From the NCBI GenBank assembly GCA_002840715.1, contig PHBW01000007.1, positions 144,873 through 208,872 of the forward strand: a stretch of 64,000 nucleotides of DNA, written 5' to 3'. This stretch comes from Chloroflexi bacterium HGW-Chloroflexi-4. Its GTDB lineage: Bacteria > Chloroflexota > Anaerolineae > Anaerolineales > Anaerolineaceae. Below the pieces are notes generated by a model. It searched no databases. It saw only the letters and a program-made list of their open reading frames with translations, and was not told where the DNA came from. The translations under genes were made by a program, and so were the position numbers. This document shows positions 55,882 to 64,000 of this stretch, in pieces (position 1 is the first letter of the stretch; each line of letters opens with the position of its first letter).

Positions 55882-57846
55882 TTAGATTGAACTAACAAAC
55901 ACCGTCATACTGGATTTTCCGCGATTTGCCCATAACATGTAAGGAATGAAAACTAATGGACTACCCTGTACGTCTATTCCCTTGATCACCCAGGTACCAT
56001 CCAACAAATCCGGATCAAAGAATGGCATCAGGCTTTCTTGATTTACTTTAACATTCATGATATCCACTGAATTATCGACACTTTCAAGACAATATACAAT
56101 TGGTCCGCGTGCGACAACAAATTTGCCACCGCACTTGGGCAGCCGCCGGTCTTGTTTAATCAGGCGGATAGGCATGCCGAAAATCAATTCGATTTCATCG
56201 TCGGTGTAAAAAGAGCGTGAAAGACGCATCCAACGAGCGTCAAACAAATTTAATCCATTTGCTGCTTGCTCTCCACTCAATGAGGTAGATTCTTTTACCT
56301 TTATTTCATTACCATTCAAAAATACTTTGCAGCCTTCGGCCCAGGCAGGTAAACGCATGACCAAATCAAAAGTAACAGGTTGTTTCATTAAGAACCGTAA
56401 TTTCACCTGGTTTCCCCAGGGCAATTTTGAATCTATATTCATAACAACTTGTTGCCGAGAATCAATGATGATTTCACTGCTAAAATACTGATTTATACGA
56501 ATTTCAGTATGATCAAAACTACATACGTTTTTACCCAGTGATGCCCATACGCGTGACAAATTGGAAGGACAGCACGGAATGTCATACCATTCAGCCCGGT
56601 TAATTTTACCGTGGCTTGTAAGGGGATTATTATAGAAATAAGAGCAGCCATCTCGGGCAATCCCTACTGAAGCAGCATTGTAGAGTTGCCACTCAAAAAG
56701 GTCTTCAAAAGGTGCGTCACCGGTCAAATTAGCCATTTCGTGACTCCAAAACATGCTGCCAAGGGCGGCACAGGTTTCTGCATAAGCCACTTCAGGATCC
56801 AATTCATAGTCTCGGCCAAACCCCTCTGAAAGCGGCAGTGATCCAATGCCGCCGGTCACGTACATTCGCCGTGTGACCATTTGCGTCCAAATCTCGCGCA
56901 ATTGCTTTATTCGATTTTCTTGTCCTTGAATTTGTGCCAGCATAGCTTCTGCTGTTTTCAGATAACAAAACCGAACTGAATGACCTTCTGCTTTTTTTTG
57001 CTCAGACGCAGGTTTATGCTGCTGGTTGTATTTTCCGGTTAATGCGCTGATCGCAAAACGAGGGCCTGCCCATAAAGGCACAATATTCTTGTTTCGCTCA
57101 GGCAGTTTGAAAGTATTGTGATCTGGATGTTCAATCAACCATAATTCACGCTTCTTATCAACCAGTTTCATGCGCCGGCCGGAATCCAACACTTGAGAAA
57201 GCATTTTAAACGGAAACAACTTGATGGTTCCGCGCCGTTCTACAAATGCTTTCGCAAGAGCCAAATATTCAATGTTATCCGTAGCTTTCCATAATTTGAT
57301 TAGTGCTATTTCAATTTCTTCATGCCCATCAGTAAAATCGGGGATGGAATCAGAAAAATCCTTTACCAACAGATCCGCGGCTTTTTGTGCGACGGCTAGT
57401 AATTTTGTTTCAGCAGTAGTTTCAAAATGCGAGACGGCGGCTTCAATGAGATGCCCCAGGCAGTAAAACTCGTGTTCCACTTGCAAATCTACCCAGCGCT
57501 GACCCGGAAAATGAATTTGATTGTAAGTGTAAAGGTAACCATCAGACTGTTGAGCTTTGGCAAGCAAATCAATAAAGTCGTCCACCAGTATTTTTAAATC
57601 GGGGTTTGAAAAATGAAACATTATTCTTGATGCTGCATCCAACCATTTGTAAGCATCTGAGTCTGCAAAGAAAAAGCCTTCTCTGAAACCAGAGAGCATT
57701 CCGGCAGCAATGCGAAAATTATCAATACAACGTGTGGCTTCAAGTTTTTGCCACTGGTAGAAAATGGCGTGATCGGCATTCAGTCTCTGCTTTTCACCCC
57801 AAAAGCCGCCAGTGATCTTTGCTTCATGGATTGTCGGTTCTCTCAT
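55882..57846 (-). CDS. GH127 family beta-L-arabinofuranosidase-like enzyme
   Basis: The 654-residue protein matches GH127 from start (PTIHEAKITGGFWGEKQ) to the C-terminal beta domain. The zinc-binding set known from HypBA1 (Glu, Cys, Cys, Cys) is visible as Glu357 and Cys359 in AYAETCAALG and Cys425-Cys426 in IPCCPSNLSR; the first of the latter pair is the nucleophile position. HEFYCLGHLIEAAV and GHEEIEIALIKLW line the toroid. There is no signal peptide, so the enzyme is intracellular. It should release beta-L-arabinofuranose (or a related sugar) from imported oligosaccharides. It is divergent from lpdA. Confidence 0.9.
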   Translation of the reverse strand: MREPTIHEAKITGGFWGEKQRLNADHAIFYQWQKLEATRCIDNFRIAAGMLSGFREGFFFADSDAYKWLDAASRIMFHFSNPDLKILVDDFIDLLAKAQQSDGYLYTYNQIHFPGQRWVDLQVEHEFYCLGHLIEAAVSHFETTAETKLLAVAQKAADLLVKDFSDSIPDFTDGHEEIEIALIKLWKATDNIEYLALAKAFVERRGTIKLFPFKMLSQVLDSGRRMKLVDKKRELWLIEHPDHNTFKLPERNKNIVPLWAGPRFAISALTGKYNQQHKPASEQKKAEGHSVRFCYLKTAEAMLAQIQGQENRIKQLREIWTQMVTRRMYVTGGIGSLPLSEGFGRDYELDPEVAYAETCAALGSMFWSHEMANLTGDAPFEDLFEWQLYNAASVGIARDGCSYFYNNPLTSHGKINRAEWYDIPCCPSNLSRVWASLGKNVCSFDHTEIRINQYFSSEIIIDSRQQVVMNIDSKLPWGNQVKLRFLMKQPVTFDLVMRLPAWAEGCKVFLNGNEIKVKESTSLSGEQAANGLNLFDARWMRLSRSFYTDDEIELIFGMPIRLIKQDRRLPKCGGKFVVARGPIVYCLESVDNSVDIMNVKVNQESLMPFFDPDLLDGTWVIKGIDVQGSPLVFIPYMLWANRGKSSMTVFVSSI

Positions 57847-57943
57847 CGTAACGTCCTTGTTATGAATAAATGCGCTGCCATCATTTTAGTCATTTTTTAC
57901 AATATAATCAAAAAGAAAGTTGAATCCAGAGGTGGAGGAAACC

Positions 57944-59341
57944 ATGGAAGAGTTTGATGTTATCGTAATCGGTGCCGGTCCGGGTGGATATGTTGCCGCC
58001 ATTCGCAGTGCTCAATTAGGAATGAAAGTAGCCATCGTCGATAAACAATGGATGGGAGGCGTTTGCCTGAACGTGGGCTGCATTCCCTCAAAAGCGCTGC
58101 TCAAAAATGCTGAAGTCGCACATACCCTGCGCGAACGCGGAAAAGAATTTGGTTTCTCATTTGAAAATTTAAAGCTTGATTATGCCGCCGCGGTCAAACG
58201 CAGCCGGCAGGTCTCAGACCGCTTGACCCGCGGAATCGGTTTCTTGATGAAAAAAAATGATGTTACCGTCGTTATGGGGACAGCCAAAATTAATCCCATT
58301 GGCAAGGTAATCGTAACAGAAGCAACCGGTGCCATACGCGAGTTGGAGGCAAATGACATCATCGTAGCGACAGGCTCGCACCCATCCAGCATCCCAGGCG
58401 TGGTCATTGATGGTGAAAAAATACTCACCTACCATCATGCCATTTTACAAGAAAAGCTGCCCGGTTCAGTGGTCATCATCGGCGCAGGAGCGATTGGGTT
58501 GGAATTCGCAACACTATGGAATGCCTACGGCAGTCAGGTGACGATGGTAGAGATGCTGCCAAACATCGCCCCATTGGAAGACGTTGAAGTCAGCGAAGAA
58601 CTGGCAAAAGCTTTTACCAAACGTGGCATTAACTTGCATGTAAACACACGGGTTAAATCTGTTGAAGCTACTCCTAATGGAGTTAAAGTAACCATTGAAG
58701 GCGAAAACGGCATCCAGGTTTTGGAAGCCGAACAGGCACTTGTTGCCATTGGGTTTAAACCCAACACAGCAGACCTCGGACTTGAAGAACTGGGTGTTGA
58801 ACTGACTGAACGCAAGTTCATCGCTGTTGAAGATGATATGTCAACCAGCATTGAGCATATTTGGGCGATTGGCGATGTAACCGGAGAATTGCTTTTGGCT
58901 CATGTTGCGTCAAGACAGGGCATCATTTGTGCTGAAGCCATTGCACTCGAAGAGATAGAACCCATTAATTATGTGAATGTCCCGCGGGCCACCTACTGTT
59001 TCCCTCAAGTTGCGTCGTTTGGACTCACCGAAGCACAGGCGCGAGAACGCTTTGAATCCGTCAAGATTGGCAAGTTCCCCTTCCAGGCAACGGGCAAGGC
59101 GTTGGGACTAGGCGATTATGTTGGTTTCGTAAAGATTGTGATGGATGGCATGGACGACACCATTTTGGGTGCTCATATGATTGGTCCGGAAGTTTCTGAA
59201 CTACTGCCTGAATTGACCCTGACACAGCTCAATGGCATGACAGTTGATGATATTGCACGCAACATCCATGCTCACCCCACCTTAAGTGAAACACTAATGG
59301 AAGCAGCCGAAAGCGCATTGGGTCGAGCCATCCACATATAA
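57944..59341 (+). CDS. lpdA: Dihydrolipoyl dehydrogenase
   Basis: I start at the ATG at 57944, with GGAGGAAACC in front. The 465-residue flavoprotein reoxidises dihydrolipoamide in 2-oxoacid dehydrogenase or glycine cleavage complexes. The FAD loop VIGAGPGGYVAA, redox pair Cys41 and Cys46 in GGVCLNVGCIPSK, the NAD fold VVIIGAGAIGLEFAT, the FAD-contact IWAIGDVTGELLLAHVA and the C-terminal active-site HAHPTLSETL are all present. No lipoyl protein or E1/E2 gene is next to it. TATAAT at 57903-57908 may be its -10. Confidence 0.95.
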   Translation: MEEFDVIVIGAGPGGYVAAIRSAQLGMKVAIVDKQWMGGVCLNVGCIPSKALLKNAEVAHTLRERGKEFGFSFENLKLDYAAAVKRSRQVSDRLTRGIGFLMKKNDVTVVMGTAKINPIGKVIVTEATGAIRELEANDIIVATGSHPSSIPGVVIDGEKILTYHHAILQEKLPGSVVIIGAGAIGLEFATLWNAYGSQVTMVEMLPNIAPLEDVEVSEELAKAFTKRGINLHVNTRVKSVEATPNGVKVTIEGENGIQVLEAEQALVAIGFKPNTADLGLEELGVELTERKFIAVEDDMSTSIEHIWAIGDVTGELLLAHVASRQGIICAEAIALEEIEPINYVNVPRATYCFPQVASFGLTEAQARERFESVKIGKFPFQATGKALGLGDYVGFVKIVMDGMDDTILGAHMIGPEVSELLPELTLTQLNGMTVDDIARNIHAHPTLSETLMEAAESALGRAIHI

Positions 59342-59368
59342 AAATCATCAAATATTAAGTTGTATTTC

Positions 59369-59418
59369 AATCCTCCTGAATGGATAATGGTACTATCGCA
59401 ATCATATTCAGGAGGATT
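59369..59418 (+). promoter_or_regulatory. Hairpin that pairs an anti-Shine-Dalgarno with the ribosome binding site of the next gene
   Basis: A perfect 13-bp inverted repeat (59369-59381 with 59406-59418, 24-nt loop) has AATCCTCCTGAAT on the left and ATTCAGGAGGATT on the right. The right arm contains the AGGAGG site of the gene starting at 59420. In RNA the hairpin would hide the ribosome binding site. It could be a translational switch, or chance from self-complementary SD-like sequence. Confidence 0.6.
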
Positions 59419-59419
59419 A

Positions 59420-59701
59420 ATGTATACAGATCAGGATATCGCTAATTTGGTCGCCAGAGTTCAGCAGCTTGAAATGCAAGCCGCCTCGCGCCAGGCCGTA
59501 GGAATGCCAAACATCAAAATGTTGTCTCCCAATTTTCTAACTCGAGCCTTCGCAGTGTGGGGGCATAACTTTGTGGCAAGTCTGTTAATCGGGATTGCCA
59601 TCTCATGTGTTATGACTGTAATCGGCCTGATTTTAGGTGCGGCAGTGGGGGCAACAGCCCTGGACTGGATGAACCAACTGATCGGTTCCATACCAAAATA
59701 A
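59420..59701 (+). CDS. Small membrane protein of unknown function
   Basis: The start is the ATG at 59420, four bases after a perfect AGGAGG. The 93-residue product has an N-terminal amphipathic, coiled-coil-like part (DIANLVARVQQLEMQAASRQ), a loop (GMPNIKMLSPNFL) and one long hydrophobic stretch (about residues 50-80) that could be one membrane helix or a hairpin, ending WMNQLIGSIPK. I do not recognise a family. It lies between lpdA and secA. Its ribosome binding site is inside a 13-bp hairpin, so translation may be conditional. Confidence 0.7.
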   Translation: MYTDQDIANLVARVQQLEMQAASRQAVGMPNIKMLSPNFLTRAFAVWGHNFVASLLIGIAISCVMTVIGLILGAAVGATALDWMNQLIGSIPK

Positions 59702-59725
59702 TTAATAAAAGTCATATAAACGCTA

Positions 59726-59734
59726 TGCTATAAT
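59726..59734 (+). promoter_or_regulatory. Extended -10 promoter of secA
   Basis: TGCTATAAT fits an extended -10 element, 25 bases before the secA start. No good -35 is seen. Confidence 0.55.
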
Positions 59735-59758
59735 CACCTTTTGATAAAAGAGGTGACT

Positions 59759-62700
59759 ATGGTTTTAAAGAAAATTGCCAGTGTTTTTGGGGGTGACCCA
59801 CACAAGCGCGAGATTGAAAAACTATCCGAAATTGTGGATGTTATCAACTCTTATGAAGCAGGCTACGAAGCTCTCAGTGATGAACAGCTAAAAGCAAAAA
59901 CAGTTGAATTCAAAGCTCGCCTGGAGGATGGTGAAACTCTCGACGATCTTTTACCAGAAGCATTTGCCGTTGTCCGTGAAGCAGGAAAACGCACCATCGG
60001 TTTGCGTCATTACGACATTCAAATGATCGGCGGTATGACCCTGCATAAGGGTAGAATCGCTGAAATGCGCACTGGAGAAGGCAAAACTCTTGTGGGCACA
60101 CTGCCAGTTTACCTGAATGCTTTATCAGGCCGTGGTGTGCATGTGGTGACTGTCAATGACTATCTGGCCCGGCGTGACGCCCGCTGGATGGCTCCAATCT
60201 ATCAATTTCTCGGGTTGAGTGTGGGTGTGCTGCAAATGGCAAACCGTACCGAGAATGGCAAAAAAGCCTTCATCATCGACCTGAGCAAAGAAAATGCCCG
60301 TGAAGACCTGCATCAGCTCACTCTGGTAGACCGTGCAGAAGCTTACCGAGCTGACATTGTCTATGGCACCAACAGTGAATTCGGTTTTGATTATCTGCGT
60401 GACAACCTCACCATGAGCCTGGCTGAACGCGTTCAGCGCGGACACTACTTCACCATCGTGGATGAGGTCGACAACATCCTGATTGATGAAGCCCGAACTC
60501 CTCTTATCATTTCTGGCCCTGCCTCGGATGATACAGAAGGTTATGTGAAAATGGCCCAGGTGGTTCGAGCGCTGAACCCTGAAGATTATGAAGTCAATGA
60601 AAAAGACCGCCAGGTAAGTCTCACCGAAATCGGTGAAGCGCATGTCGAAGAAATCCTGGGCGAAACGCTGCGCGACCCTGATCGCCCCGAAGATATTACC
60701 CCCGAACAAGCACGCTGGCTGGGTTTTCTCGAGCAGGCGTTACGCGCGCAACACCTCTTTCGCAAGAACAAAGATTACATCGTCCAGGGCGGCAAAGTGG
60801 TCATCGTGGATGAATTTACTGGCCGTTTGATGCCAGGCAGGCGCTGGTCTGAAGGGCTGCATCAAGCCGTCGAAGCCAAGGAAGGTGCACACATTGAACC
60901 TGAAAATGTCACCTACGCCACAATTACCATTCAGAACTACTTCCGCATGTATGAAAAGTTGGCAGGCATGACTGGTACGGCACTCACTGAAGAAGAGGAG
61001 TTTAACAAGATATACAAACTGGATGTGATGCCCATCCCGATGAATCTTGAGTATGTAGCCTCAAAGCAAAACTCTCCTTTGACCATCGTGGATAAAAAAG
61101 ACGCCAAGGGTTACAGTCTGCAATATTATGCTAAAAAAGAAGATCCTGATAAGAAACCCGTCTTTTGGAAGCGACAAGACTTCCCTGACATGGTTTACCG
61201 CAGTGAAGAAGGCAAAATCCGCGCCATCATCCGCGAAGTGGTGCATTTTTACGCCCTCGGACGTCCGCAGTTGGTGGGCACCACCTCGGTGGAGCACTCT
61301 GACCGATTGTCCGTCAGGCTCGGAGCAGAAAGTCTGCGCCGGCTGGCGCAAACTTTGATCATCCGTGATGCATGGATTGAGAAACACGACAAATCACCGG
61401 AGCTTGAAATTGCTGAGCTTCAATTTCTCAACCGTCCATTGGATGAACTCAATATTGCTGACCTGCGCCCCATTGCCAGACAAGCCGGGCTTGTTTCTAC
61501 CAACCCCGAAGACCCCGAGAACTTGAAACGATTGCTGGATATTCTTGATCTGGATGCGTCTTACACTGATCGTGTTCGGACCGTGCTTCAAGCCGGCGTA
61601 CCGCATAAAGTGTTAAATGCCCGCAAACACGATGAGGAATCACAGATTATTGCCAAAGCTGGTGCTTTTGGTTCAGTCACGATTGCCACCAATATGGCCG
61701 GTCGTGGTGTGGATATCAAGCTGGGCGGTGATCTTTCGGAAGAAATCCTGGCAGACGTCATTCGTGTTTTGGAGAAAAATGGTGTCACTGAACCCTGGGA
61801 ACTTACCAACCAGGTCAGGCTCAATCACCTGCGCGGATTTGACACCGAACAAATCGGTATCTATGATGAATCTGTCAAAATCTTTATCAATTACTTCGAC
61901 GATATGGAAAAAGTACGCGAACTTGGCGGTCTGCACGTGATTGGTTCAGAACGTCATGAAGCCCGCCGTATTGACAATCAGTTGCGCGGACGCGCCGCAC
62001 GCCAGGGCGACCCCGGTTCTTCACGTTTTTACCTGTCACTCGAAGATGAACTCATGCGTCTTTTTGGCGGCGTTCAAATGGAAACGTTGATGGGCCGCCT
62101 TAAGGTTGACCAGAGCCTGCCAATTGAAAGCGGCATTCTTGGCAGAATGGTAGAACAAGCCCAGGAACGGGTTGAAGGCAACAACTTTGACATCCGCAAA
62201 CATTTGCTTGAATATGATGATGTGCTTAATGCACAGCGCAACCGCATTTACGGAGAGCGAAACCGCACTTTTGAGAAAACAGACCTTCATGATGATGTGA
62301 TCGGTCTACTGCGAGTTGAACTACAAGAGCGCATTCCAAAAGCGCTAAAAGATGAAGAAGGTCCTTGGAAGCTGCTGGCATATCTTGAAGAAGTGCAGCC
62401 TTCCATGTCGTTTGAACAGGAAGGCATCAAAGCCCCTTCGTTTGGCTTAAACATGATCATTGAAGAAGCCCTCGGTCAGATCAAAGATCTGAACGACCAT
62501 GAAAATATCAAAGAAGTGCTGCTTCAAATTGCCAGCGATGCACTTGAAACTGAAAAAGAGCACATCTTAAAGAGTGCTCAAACTCTGCTCGATAAGACCG
62601 ATATGAGTATCGATCAAATTAAAGCTGAACGTCTTGAAACGTTGGATAACTACTTCGATGGGCTGGATTCAGGCAGCGGCGAAGAAGGCACACTTCCACG

Positions 62701-63802
62701 CCGTCCGCAGGAAATTTTGGATGAAATTGCCAATCTGGTGCATACACCCTTGCGTTTGCCAAGCGACCTGCTGCGCCAACTCCCTGACGGAGACGATGCA
62801 GCAAAGGCAGCCATTGCCAATCAGGTTACCAACGGATTGAAGCTCCTGGCCATCACCCGTACGCTCGGCGCCATCGAACGCCGTGTGGATGACAGCCTGG
62901 AATTGAAACCCAACCAACTTATTGACCTGGAATGGTTTGAAATCTCAAACGGCATCATGCAGGCCGTCAGCAGTGTGCTTGAAAGACGCAATGAAAACCT
63001 GCTCTCACCATCCGGGCAAATCAGTCAAAATCTTGATTCTGCTTTCACCAAGATGATTCCGAACCTTGATGATGAGTACCGGCTGTCTGATCTTTTGATG
63101 TGGATGGGCACCGGAAACAAAATGGGAATTGATCCGCGCACCCACCAACGCGTGATGCGCAAAGTGAACCTTATCAACTACACCTTCCTGGTCGCACGCA
63201 TAGTGCAAGATACACCCGTGCCAGAAATCACCAACCAAATTCTCGATCATCTTGAAGAAACCCGTGAACGACTTGAAATTGCCTGGGGCAAGATGGAATA
63301 CGATCGCTTCAGACTGGCAGGCGTGCCTCTGATGCAGTTGGACGGCAAAATCAAAGATTCTCTAACCGAAGCGCTGGGTGAAGATGCTTTTGCTCAAATT
63401 GAGCCAAAACAGTCTGACGAATTGGATGATGAGACGCGTGAACTGCTCACCGTTACGCTTGGCAAACGGATTCAAAACGATATCTATCGCCACATTTTGG
63501 TGAGTGTGATCTCGGAACTTTGGGTGGAGTATCTGACCCGGGTGGATGCCTTGCGCGTTTCAATTGGACTTGAAGCATACGCCCAACGCGATCCGTTGGT
63601 GCAATACAAGAGCCAGGCCGCCGAAATGTTCAAAAACCTTCTCAGCGACATCCGCGCTGGTGTCATCAGCCGCATGTTCCGCTTTCAACCCAGGCGGGCA
63701 AGCACTACGATTGACAAAACAACACCCCAAGCAGCAGGGAAAAACGCTGCCGCAATTGATGTGCAGACCTCAGATTCTAAAAAGAAGAGGAAGAGACATT
63801 AA
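59759..63802 (+). CDS. secA: Preprotein translocase ATPase SecA, unusually long
   Basis: I start at the ATG at 59759, with GAGGTGACT upstream (1347 residues; typical SecA is 800-950). The ATPase core is intact: MRTGEGKT (residues 103-110), VDEVDNILID (Asp235), TVNDYLARRD, GTTSVEHSD, TIATNMAGRG and QLRGRAARQGD. Extra material relative to E. coli SecA lies near residues 160-183, 443-472 and 525-612. The largest block lies within the helical scaffold domain, between YDDVLNAQRN (about 819) and SELWVEYLTRVD (about 1252), where roughly 300 residues are extra. The C-terminal zinc motif is missing; the tail is Lys/Arg-rich (KKKRKRH). It drives export through SecYEG. Confidence 0.95.
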   Translation: MVLKKIASVFGGDPHKREIEKLSEIVDVINSYEAGYEALSDEQLKAKTVEFKARLEDGETLDDLLPEAFAVVREAGKRTIGLRHYDIQMIGGMTLHKGRIAEMRTGEGKTLVGTLPVYLNALSGRGVHVVTVNDYLARRDARWMAPIYQFLGLSVGVLQMANRTENGKKAFIIDLSKENAREDLHQLTLVDRAEAYRADIVYGTNSEFGFDYLRDNLTMSLAERVQRGHYFTIVDEVDNILIDEARTPLIISGPASDDTEGYVKMAQVVRALNPEDYEVNEKDRQVSLTEIGEAHVEEILGETLRDPDRPEDITPEQARWLGFLEQALRAQHLFRKNKDYIVQGGKVVIVDEFTGRLMPGRRWSEGLHQAVEAKEGAHIEPENVTYATITIQNYFRMYEKLAGMTGTALTEEEEFNKIYKLDVMPIPMNLEYVASKQNSPLTIVDKKDAKGYSLQYYAKKEDPDKKPVFWKRQDFPDMVYRSEEGKIRAIIREVVHFYALGRPQLVGTTSVEHSDRLSVRLGAESLRRLAQTLIIRDAWIEKHDKSPELEIAELQFLNRPLDELNIADLRPIARQAGLVSTNPEDPENLKRLLDILDLDASYTDRVRTVLQAGVPHKVLNARKHDEESQIIAKAGAFGSVTIATNMAGRGVDIKLGGDLSEEILADVIRVLEKNGVTEPWELTNQVRLNHLRGFDTEQIGIYDESVKIFINYFDDMEKVRELGGLHVIGSERHEARRIDNQLRGRAARQGDPGSSRFYLSLEDELMRLFGGVQMETLMGRLKVDQSLPIESGILGRMVEQAQERVEGNNFDIRKHLLEYDDVLNAQRNRIYGERNRTFEKTDLHDDVIGLLRVELQERIPKALKDEEGPWKLLAYLEEVQPSMSFEQEGIKAPSFGLNMIIEEALGQIKDLNDHENIKEVLLQIASDALETEKEHILKSAQTLLDKTDMSIDQIKAERLETLDNYFDGLDSGSGEEGTLPRRPQEILDEIANLVHTPLRLPSDLLRQLPDGDDAAKAAIANQVTNGLKLLAITRTLGAIERRVDDSLELKPNQLIDLEWFEISNGIMQAVSSVLERRNENLLSPSGQISQNLDSAFTKMIPNLDDEYRLSDLLMWMGTGNKMGIDPRTHQRVMRKVNLINYTFLVARIVQDTPVPEITNQILDHLEETRERLEIAWGKMEYDRFRLAGVPLMQLDGKIKDSLTEALGEDAFAQIEPKQSDELDDETRELLTVTLGKRIQNDIYRHILVSVISELWVEYLTRVDALRVSIGLEAYAQRDPLVQYKSQAAEMFKNLLSDIRAGVISRMFRFQPRRASTTIDKTTPQAAGKNAAAIDVQTSDSKKKRKRH

Positions 63803-63854
63803 TCCGGCGTAAACTTATTGTATTAAATACTCGTTAATTCTTTGATTAATGATG

Positions 63855-63860
63855 TATAAT
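63855..63860 (+). promoter_or_regulatory. Candidate -10 element for the last, partial gene
   Basis: TATAAT stands about 95 bases before the ATG at 63956. No clear -35 is visible. Confidence 0.4.
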
Positions 63861-63955
63861 AAAAAATCTATACAAGCCCATGGCAGTGTTGTTTTAATTG
63901 CCAGTATATAAAAGTTTTAATGGGCTAATCTCATCCATCGGAGTACAAAGATCGT

Positions 63956-64000
63956 ATGGACACAAATGATGCCCAACTCGAGAATGGGGTAAATCCCGAG
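63956..64000 (+). CDS. 5' end of an unidentified gene
   Basis: An ATG at 63956 opens a frame that runs off the window (first residues MDTNDAQLENGVNPE). GGAG lies 12 bases upstream, a rather long spacing. A candidate -10 lies further upstream, and there is no gene between secA and this start. Fifteen hydrophilic residues are too few to assign a family. Confidence 0.45.
   Translation, partial: MDTNDAQLENGVNPE

Noticed and set aside
1..64000. tRNA and rRNA genes
   Set aside because: No cloverleaf-type sequence with a TTC-box or rRNA-like conserved stretch was noticed in any intergenic gap; a covariance search would settle it.

Overview
The window looks like ordinary chromosome of a mesophilic, fermentative-type bacterium, most probably a member of the Chloroflexota, class Anaerolineae. 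This is inferred from gene content, not from rRNA, which is absent. The supporting features are secreted proteins with Thr/Pro-rich linkers and an NBR1-like Ig domain, a very large SecA with no C-terminal zinc motif, a short-type alpha-glucan phosphorylase, GH1 and GH127 glycosidases, and many PAS/GAF/HAMP sensory proteins. No tRNA, rRNA, CRISPR array or insertion sequence was recognised.

Layout. 0-7.4 kb: the 3' end of an Elp3-like gene, twin membrane diguanylate cyclases, three lipoprotein or exported-protein genes, an EamA transporter broken by an 11-bp tandem duplication, and another lipoprotein. 7.5-18 kb: housekeeping and sugar genes (DegV, GH1 beta-glycosidase, glycogen phosphorylase, UPF0316, a PilZ protein, lysS, greA, hpt, purA), most with clear terminators. 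18-29.5 kb: a chemotaxis array on the minus strand with four related chemoreceptors (one split by an in-frame amber codon), three CheW proteins and a degenerate receiver protein, but no CheA. 29.7-41.5 kb: a tight six-gene minus-strand signalling operon. It encodes a solute-binding lipoprotein, a dCache/HAMP/seven-PAS protein without a kinase domain, a PocR-PAS-GAF histidine kinase, a single-domain response regulator, a REC-PAS-GAF HisKA_3 kinase and a NarL-type regulator.

41.7-51 kb: a DUF4380-like protein, a TudS-related protein, a ROK kinase, L19, a class I glutamine amidotransferase-like hydrolase, murI, hom, folK, folP and a DUF2142 membrane protein. 50.8-57.8 kb: envelope glycosylation genes (a GT2 and two GT-C type membrane proteins), visibly AT-richer than their neighbours, and a GH127 arabinofuranosidase. 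57.9-64 kb: lpdA, a small membrane protein whose ribosome binding site lies inside a 13-bp hairpin, the 1347-residue secA, and the first 15 codons of another gene.

The window is dominated by environmental sensing (c-di-GMP synthesis and a PilZ receptor, chemoreceptors, a multi-step phosphorelay) next to glycan use and ordinary biosynthesis. The strongest candidates for something new are the six-gene relay that starts with a solute-binding lipoprotein, the SecA insertions, and the hairpin that can hide a Shine-Dalgarno sequence. Two genes are broken by single small lesions: the EamA transporter and one chemoreceptor.
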